NCBI GenBank assembly: GCA_003577005.1
Contig: QEUW01000284.1
Span: 1-10,182 of the forward strand
From: Chloroflexota bacterium
GTDB taxonomy: Bacteria > Chloroflexota > Anaerolineae > Caldilineales > Caldilineaceae
Direction: 5' to 3'
DNA: 10,182 nucleotides
Shown: positions 6,293-10,182 of the stretch, one piece after another
Layout of the letters: each line of letters begins with the position of its first letter
Position numbering within the stretch: the stretch's first letter is position 1
Made by a program: the position numbers and the translations under genes
Notes under the pieces: generated by a model
Seen by the model: only the letters and a program-made list of their open reading frames with translations
The model's database searches: none
What the model was told of the DNA's origin: nothing

Positions 6293-6782
6293 TGAATAAC
6301 CAAACCTTCCTGAAGGTCCACAGCTTGCCGCTCTGCTTGCCCAGGCGCCGGCAGTTGAGGCGGGGACGCCTGTCACCGGTGTCGTCAGCAGCGCGCTGGG
6401 CGATCTGTGGCGGCTCGAAATTGCGACCGCCAGCCAGGTCACCATTACGCTGGCCGCCCACAACAGCAAACTCGACGCTTACCTGACGCTCTATGACGCA
6501 CAATTCCAGATTGTAGCGGAAAATGATGATAGCATCAATTACGACTCGGCGCTCAACAATCTCGCCCTGGCCGAGCCGGGTCTCTATTGGGTCGAGGCCA
6601 ACGGCTGCTGTCCAGGCAACACTTAACGGAGCGTGGGCGAATACATCCTCGCGGTCACCGTGCGGGCAGATGAGGAGGCGCCGATCGCACCCACGGCCAC
6701 GCCGACACCGACGCCGGCAGCCACCCCCACGCCGCGCGCGACGGTGACGCCGCGGGCCACCGCCACACCGGTGCCCGGCTAA
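6293..6782 (+). pseudogene. Remnant of a secreted PPC-domain protein with Thr-Pro-rich tail
   Basis: The frame from 6300 to 6782 encodes a recognisable bacterial pre-peptidase C-terminal (PPC)-type beta-sandwich. It shows an AQAPAVEAGTPVTGVV opening, then the core strands VTITLAAHNSKLDAYLTLYD, AENDDS and GLYWVEANG. Last comes EYILAVTV, followed by a Thr-Pro-rich tail (ATPTPTPAATPTPRATVTP) and a TAA at 6780-6782. An in-frame TAA at 6624-6626 splits it just before the final strand; a TAC to TAA change would explain it. No ATG, GTG or TTG starts this frame, and a TAA at 6297-6299 closes it upstream. The residues LAALLAQA just before the domain look like the end of a signal peptide. An ATG at 6293 (MNNQTFLKV) in another frame could be the lost start, which would imply a frameshift too. 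Intact relatives are exported and bind or stabilise extracellular partners. Two lesions suggest decay, but sequencing error is possible. Confidence 0.65.
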
Positions 6783-7082
6783 AGCAGGGTAGAAGACGCT
6801 AAAGACGAACCGTTCGCACGAGGCGGGTGCCCCAGGGCGCGAATTCCGCGTGCCGAGATGCCCGTTCAAACCTGTAGCGCCGCTAAATATCACCTGTATG
6901 GTTCGCTTTTGGAGCCAGATAGTCTCCCGCACAGGTGTTGATCGGGCAGCATAAACAGAACCGCGGATTGTTACGACGCGGATAGGTCGTCCTAGAGGCA
7001 ATCCGCGTCGTAACAATCCGCGGTTCTTTGACCTGCCGTTCCCGGTCAACACTCAGTCGGGAGACTATCAGGGGCCATTGTC
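6783..7082. other. Non-coding stretch dominated by a large palindrome
   Basis: This 300-base gap between the PPC remnant and the small ORF carries no supported gene. Frames on the minus strand here merely cross the palindrome and read antisense to the PPC remnant. Besides the large nested palindrome at 6918-7069, the only symmetry I see is the short CGAAC-C-GTTCG at 6806-6816. Confidence 0.6.
6918..7069. repeat. Nested palindrome with a perfect 27-bp stem; MITE-like
   Basis: The inner arms 6957-6983 and 7001-7027 are exact 27-base reverse complements around a 17-base loop (6984-7000). The outer arms GATAGTCTCCCG (6918-6929) and CGGGAGACTATC (7058-7069) are exact 12-base complements. Between them, GTGTTGATCGGG on the left matches the complement of the right arm at 11 of 12 bases, with small bulges. 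The whole 152 bases can therefore fold into one long stem. It codes for nothing credible. A clear target-site duplication is not visible, so a MITE is only one explanation; a large cruciform or bidirectional transcript barrier are others. There is no terminator-like T-run. Confidence 0.75.
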
Positions 7083-7340
7083 GTGAATAAACTATTAGAG
7101 CAGTACGTAATCGACGTTGATTATCCCAATATGAGTGGGATTGAACACTTATCCATGTTGGAGACGCGCACGCAGTTGGCGGCGCTCGAAAGTACGCTGT
7201 CAACCGCAGAACAAGAGGCCCTGGCCGCGGCCGATCACAAATTGGCGAGCCAGGCGGACCAATTTCTGGCCGAACTGAGCCATTTTGCCAACCTGGCCGA
7301 GGAACGGCGGGCGCGGCAGGTGCATCCTGACTGGGGGTAG
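7083..7340 (+). CDS. Small acidic helical protein, probably truncated by an amber stop
   Basis: An 85-residue ORF beginning with GTG at 7083, with AGGGG eight bases ahead. That site lies immediately beyond the right arm of the large palindrome. The peptide is acidic and helical, with no transmembrane segment (MNKLLEQYVIDVDYPNMSGI, then heptad-like Ala/Leu/Glu stretches around residues 27-70). The reading frame stops at TAG 7338-7340 but continues as WYLDVLVKAPALPQQ to a TGA at 7413-7415. That aromatic continuation after HPDWG looks like natural protein sequence, so the gene may be a 109-110 residue protein cut by a nonsense change (TGG to TAG). I recall small Chloroflexota and cyanobacterial proteins ending in Trp-rich WWYLDxL segments, but cannot name a family. 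It converges on the P450 gene. No function can be assigned. Confidence 0.5.
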   Translation: MNKLLEQYVIDVDYPNMSGIEHLSMLETRTQLAALESTLSTAEQEALAAADHKLASQADQFLAELSHFANLAEERRARQVHPDWG

Positions 7341-7464
7341 TGGTATTTGGATGTGTTGGTGAAAGCGCCGGCGTTGCCGCAACAGCATCAGATGCCGGCG
7401 GCCACGCCTCATTGACCAGGCTCCTGACAAGGGCGCTTCCCCGTATGTTGACCCGCCGCGCTCA

Positions 7465-8880
7465 TCACCCGCCGCAGTACGAAACCCGCCGTGCCAGTTG
7501 CACTGTCACCCCACCCTTGGGCCGCAGCGTCCCGCTCAACGCCGGCTGCACCCTCTGCCCGGGCAGGGCGCTCAGTTGGTAGCGTTGGACGAGCATGGCC
7601 AGCGCCAGTTGGCCCTCCATCAGAGCAAAATCTCGCCCGATGCACTGCCGGTTCCCCGCGCCAAAGGGAATCCAGGCAAAGTGGTCCCGCCCGGTTGAAT
7701 TCTCCGGCGTAAAACGTTCCGGGTCGAACCGTTCGGCATCCGGCCAATGATCGGGGTGGCGGTGGATGGCGTAGGTGAACGAGACCACGTTTGCCCCGGC
7801 TGGGATATGGTAGCCGTCGATCTCGTCGCCGGCCAGCGCCGTGCGCGGCGTCCAGTACGAGGGCGGGGCGATGCGCAGGGTCTCCTGGAGCACCATGCGG
7901 GTGTAGGTCAGGTTGGGCAGGTCGGCGAAGGTGGGCGTCCTGCCGTCCAGAACCCGGTCGACCTCCTCTTGCAGCTTTTGTAGCACGGCCGGGTATTGCG
8001 TCAGGTAGTGGACCGCCCACGAGAGCGCCAGCGAGGTGGTCTCAAAGCCCGCCACAAAGAGCGTAGCGATCTCATCGCGTAACTGGCGGTCATTCATTTG
8101 CGCGCCAGTCTCTTCGTCCACCGTGTTGAGGAGCATGGCCAGCAGGTGATTCTCCGGGCCAATCTCCGCCCGGCTGGTGCGGATGACCTGGTAGACGATC
8201 TGGTCAAAAAGGGCGAGAGCCTCTTGATAGCGCCGCCGCCCGGGGAGGGGCAGCCAGCGGGGCAGCGCGGCGGTGGCGGCATCGACAAAGAAGTAGGTAA
8301 AGAGAAAGGCCATCTCTGCGCCGACCCGATCCATCTCCTGCGGTTGGAGGCCAGCGCCAAAGAGCGTTTTGAGGACCCCCCGCATGGTCAGCGCATTGAA
8401 TGGCTCGGCCACGTTGAACGGTCGTCCGGCCCGCGCCGGCTCCTCCCAGGTGCGCAACGCTTCGTCGATTGCCTCGACCATATAGGTGGTCAACCCGGCC
8501 AGCCGCTGGCGGTGAAACTGTGGCTGCATCAAGCGCCGCTGGCGCAACCAGAAGTCGCCCTCGCTGACGACCAACCCATTCCCCAACACGTTGCGGATGG
8601 CAGCCCAGAGCGCTCCGCCTTTGTGATAGTTGGCGGCGTTGTCGCGTAAGAGATGCTGGGCATGGCGCGGGTGGCAGAGAAAGACCATCGTTGTAAAACC
8701 GAGGTCGAGCGTGAAGATATCGCCGTCACGTTGCCAGGCGCCCAGCGCAAAGCCAAAGGGGTCGCGCAGGAGTGATGGCAGTACGCCTACCAGCGGCCAC
8801 CCCTTGAGCAGCGGCGGCATTGGCCGTCCATGATTGGCGTCCACCGCCGCTGCTGCGATCTTTTGGATCGAAATGCTCAT
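7465..8880 (-). CDS. Cytochrome P450 monooxygenase
   Basis: A full-length 471-residue soluble P450, a haem-thiolate enzyme that inserts oxygen into organic substrates using electrons from a ferredoxin or reductase partner. Motifs in order are WLRQR at 111-115 (C-helix, haem propionate contact), AGFETTS at 277-283 (I-helix oxygen-activating threonine), the K-helix ETLR at 333-336, and PERF at 387-390. The haem loop FGAGNRQCIG at 406-415 has the cysteine ligand Cys413. There is no membrane anchor, and no fused reductase or ferredoxin. The I-helix and haem loop resemble the CYP102/CYP4/CYP110-like bacterial group that often takes fatty acids, alkanes or terpenoids, but substrate is a guess. The start is ATG 8880-8878 with AGGAG nine bases ahead. 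The gene lies 159 bases below DUF4331, with a strong hairpin in the gap, so cotranscription is uncertain. No redox partner gene is adjacent. Confidence 0.97.
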   Translation of the reverse strand: MSISIQKIAAAAVDANHGRPMPPLLKGWPLVGVLPSLLRDPFGFALGAWQRDGDIFTLDLGFTTMVFLCHPRHAQHLLRDNAANYHKGGALWAAIRNVLGNGLVVSEGDFWLRQRRLMQPQFHRQRLAGLTTYMVEAIDEALRTWEEPARAGRPFNVAEPFNALTMRGVLKTLFGAGLQPQEMDRVGAEMAFLFTYFFVDAATAALPRWLPLPGRRRYQEALALFDQIVYQVIRTSRAEIGPENHLLAMLLNTVDEETGAQMNDRQLRDEIATLFVAGFETTSLALSWAVHYLTQYPAVLQKLQEEVDRVLDGRTPTFADLPNLTYTRMVLQETLRIAPPSYWTPRTALAGDEIDGYHIPAGANVVSFTYAIHRHPDHWPDAERFDPERFTPENSTGRDHFAWIPFGAGNRQCIGRDFALMEGQLALAMLVQRYQLSALPGQRVQPALSGTLRPKGGVTVQLARRVSYCGG

Positions 8881-8937
8881 ATAGAGTTGCTCCTATGGTT
8901 GGAAATGGCCGATTTTCTTCTCATTTGGCTTTGTCAT

Positions 8938-8974
8938 CCACCTTCCTGGAAGCTCAAAGCTTCCAGGAAGGTGG
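8938..8974. repeat. Perfect 17-bp hairpin with 3-base loop between DUF4331 and P450 genes
   Basis: The arms CCACCTTCCTGGAAGCT (8938-8954) and 8958-8974 are exact reverse complements with the loop CAA. The hairpin lies 66 bases after the DUF4331 stop and 58 bases before the P450 start. It is strong enough to stop RNA polymerase or protect RNA, but neither strand has a T-run after it. It therefore does not match a classical intrinsic terminator and may be a dispersed palindromic repeat. Confidence 0.75.
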
Positions 8975-9039
8975 GCGAAGGAACATGGTTCATCCAGCAC
9001 TAGCACACGGGTTCACCTGGAAAGGGGTGTAGCGAGAAT

Positions 9040-10071
9040 TTAGGGCAGGTAGGGCAAGATAGCATCTTGCCCTACCTGCGCTGGCGCCAGATAGGGAAAT
9101 GTGCTCTGGTGACAACCTTCCGACCCAACCCCATCGGAGAACGGCCGGTTGACCAGCAGGCTCAACACCGTATCCATGGCATCGTCGGCGAGCGGTCGCC
9201 CATTTCTCACTGTACGGCTGTATTGCGCCGGTGTGCCGGGCCGGTAGGTCAACTGATCGGGCAGAAGGCAGTGGGCGACCCATTCCCCGTAGGTGGCCGG
9301 GTCGGCGGCAGTGCCGGCCAGCCGGGTGACTTCGGCCACGCGCGCGGCAACTGCGGCGCCGCTGCGCCCCCAATCCTCGCTGGGGTGACCCTGGTTGAAG
9401 GCGGTTTTGAGCGCTTCATCCTGGTGGAACAGGTGCAGCATGAGCGGGTTGGCCGCCCGGTTGATCTGCACCTGCTCCTCTGGGCGCCAGAGCGAGGTCG
9501 TCGCCCAGACTCGGACGACTGCTGACCCCAAGTGGGCATCTGGCAGTTCGAGGACGATCCCCGTCACGCTCTGACGGTGGAAGCTGTTCTCGGCGTCGTC
9601 AAAGGCATGAAGGTCGAAGTGGTCTTCGATCGCAAGCGCCTGGCTGAATCGATCCAGCCCCTCGCCGTTGCCAAAGAACGGGTCAGCCGCCAGGCCGATC
9701 CAGACCCGGCCGCCGCCGGCCAGGGGTGCGGCGGCGCCGGTCTGGCTGGCGGCCAGTAGATCGCCGTCTCTGCCCATCTGCGCCGCCGTGTCTTCAGCCC
9801 GGCGAAGCTCGAAAGGTTGTTTGCCCTCTGTATCCGCCTCGCCAAAGGTGATCCGATAGCTGATCTCTTCCCAACCATCCCCGTCGGCGTCGAGTTTGAA
9901 CTCATAGATACCGGCAGGGTGAAAGGTAACTGGCGACTGCTGGCCGGCAAAGGGATTGACCGTCATGATCAAGACCGTCGTCTGCGGCACTTCGCCCGCA
10001 AAAAGGTAGAGGTCACAGAGATCGAGCCGGCCATCCTGCTGGGCCGCAGCAGTGTCAAAGTGGTGTGACAT
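9040..10071 (-). CDS. DUF4331 family protein
   Basis: A 343-residue protein of the DUF4331 family, whose function is not established. It opens with the family signature MSHHFDTAAAQQDGRLDLCD followed by LYLF, then TVNPFAG. The body has many short beta strands and acidic loops (for example FKLDADGDGW) that could bind metal. Near the end, NRPFSDGVG and FPYL (residues 325-328) are also family features. No signal peptide is present. I chose ATG 10071-10069 because AAGGA lies about six bases ahead, and because MSHHFDT is the usual family start. A longer frame to 10113 would translate the upstream repeat. The last 12 residues (QVGQDAILPYLP, 332-343) and the approach to the stop are encoded by a perfect hairpin at 9045-9079. 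Family members usually stop shortly after FPYL, so this tail looks acquired. Confidence 0.9.
   Translation of the reverse strand: MSHHFDTAAAQQDGRLDLCDLYLFAGEVPQTTVLIMTVNPFAGQQSPVTFHPAGIYEFKLDADGDGWEEISYRITFGEADTEGKQPFELRRAEDTAAQMGRDGDLLAASQTGAAAPLAGGGRVWIGLAADPFFGNGEGLDRFSQALAIEDHFDLHAFDDAENSFHRQSVTGIVLELPDAHLGSAVVRVWATTSLWRPEEQVQINRAANPLMLHLFHQDEALKTAFNQGHPSEDWGRSGAAVAARVAEVTRLAGTAADPATYGEWVAHCLLPDQLTYRPGTPAQYSRTVRNGRPLADDAMDTVLSLLVNRPFSDGVGSEGCHQSTFPYLAPAQVGQDAILPYLP
9045..9079. repeat. Perfect 16-bp hairpin inside the 3' end of the DUF4331 gene
   Basis: The arms GCAGGTAGGGCAAGAT (9045-9060) and 9064-9079 are exact reverse complements with the loop AGC. The element overlaps codons for residues 331-343 of the DUF4331 protein and ends 3 bases before its stop codon. 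It contains CCTACCTG, an 8-mer also present in the repeat on the other side of the gene (10117-10124). It may act as an RNA 3' end barrier, but no T-run follows. Confidence 0.75.
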
Positions 10072-10086
10072 GGAGCTTCCTTTTTT

Positions 10087-10144
10087 GGTAAACAGGTAGA
10101 CAGGATAAGCCACCTGCCTACCTGTCTACCTGTTTACCTGTCTA
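10087..10144. repeat. 8-base tandem repeats forming an 18-bp hairpin upstream of DUF4331
   Basis: Four tandem copies of an 8-base unit lie at 10113-10144: CCTGCCTA, CCTGTCTA, CCTGTTTA, CCTGTCTA. Two inverted copies lie at 10089-10104. The arms 10087-10104 and 10121-10138 are exact 18-base reverse complements around a 16-base loop. The element lies 16 bases upstream of the DUF4331 start, so it would sit in its 5' leader or between it and the upstream gene. A run of six T at 10081-10086 is on the wrong side to make it a terminator for either strand. Confidence 0.8.
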
Positions 10145-10152
10145 CTCGAACA

Positions 10153-10182
10153 TCAGGCCACGACCACCCCCTGGCTGCCGAT
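10153..10182 (-). CDS. Possible 3' end of an upstream minus-strand gene (partial)
   Basis: One minus-strand frame entering from the window edge reads IGSQGVVVA and stops at TGA 10155-10153, 81 bases before the DUF4331 start. Its hydrophobic ending is plausible for a protein C-terminus, and the neighbouring genes share the strand. The other two minus-strand frames also stop soon, so nine codons cannot settle which is real. No product can be named. Confidence 0.3.
   Translation of the reverse strand: MGSQGVVVA

Noticed and set aside
6195..7052. Long minus-strand frame of 285 codons
   Set aside because: It reads antisense to the recognisable PPC remnant and its Thr-Pro tail (giving an artificial Arg/Gly-rich run) and crosses the large palindrome; no domain is recognisable.
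7409..8020. Alternative minus-strand frame over the P450 3' half
   Set aside because: Shadow of the P450 frame, which carries the ExxR and haem-binding motifs.
8938..8974. Hairpin as an intrinsic terminator for DUF4331
   Set aside because: No T-run follows on either strand; kept only as a palindromic repeat.
10072..10113. 14-residue N-terminal extension of the DUF4331 protein
   Set aside because: It would translate the repeat hairpin; the MSHHFDT start has a ribosome binding site and matches the family start.
10113..10144. Tandem repeats as a CRISPR array
   Set aside because: Units are only 8 bases and directly adjacent, with no spacers and no cas genes.

Overview
The window looks like a GC-rich chromosomal segment from a filamentous or environmental Chloroflexota bacterium (Caldilineae/Anaerolineae-like). 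I infer this from the very large MalT/LAL-type LuxR regulator, the mix of FAD monooxygenase, SgcJ/EcaC-like protein, cytochrome P450, DUF4331 protein and soluble cupredoxin, the Thr-Pro-rich PPC remnant, and the many perfect palindromes between genes. No rRNA, tRNA, CRISPR array, transposase or complete mobile element is visible.

Region 1 (1-2961, all minus strand) is a compact five-gene operon. Read in transcription order it holds an SgcJ/EcaC-type NTF2-fold protein (2961-2461), a PHBH-type FAD monooxygenase (2448-1216), a GGASNV-repeat beta-rich protein (1196-501), a type-1 copper cupredoxin without signal peptide (500-153), and the first 40 residues of a membrane-anchored protein, possibly a cytochrome c (122-1). 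Gaps are 12, 19, 0 and 30 bases. The third and fourth genes touch stop-to-start in the same frame. This looks like a small redox module.

Region 2 (2962-6292) holds a 927-residue ATPase-TPR-LuxR regulator on the same strand, upstream of the operon. A cluster of GGGTGA boxes lies between the regulator and the operon. Two TGTCGACA palindromes and a 12-bp inverted repeat lie in the regulator's AT-richer leader. These are candidate operators.

Region 3 (6293-7464, plus strand) is degenerate. It has a PPC-domain pseudogene with an in-frame TAA and no usable start, a large nested palindrome containing a perfect 27-bp stem, and a small acidic ORF whose reading frame continues plausibly past an amber stop.

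Region 4 (7465-10182, minus strand) has a complete cytochrome P450 and a DUF4331 protein. Three perfect hairpins surround the DUF4331 gene. One of them encodes the last 12 residues of the protein, and another consists of 8-base repeats just upstream of its start. The last 30 bases may be the 3' end of one more minus-strand gene.
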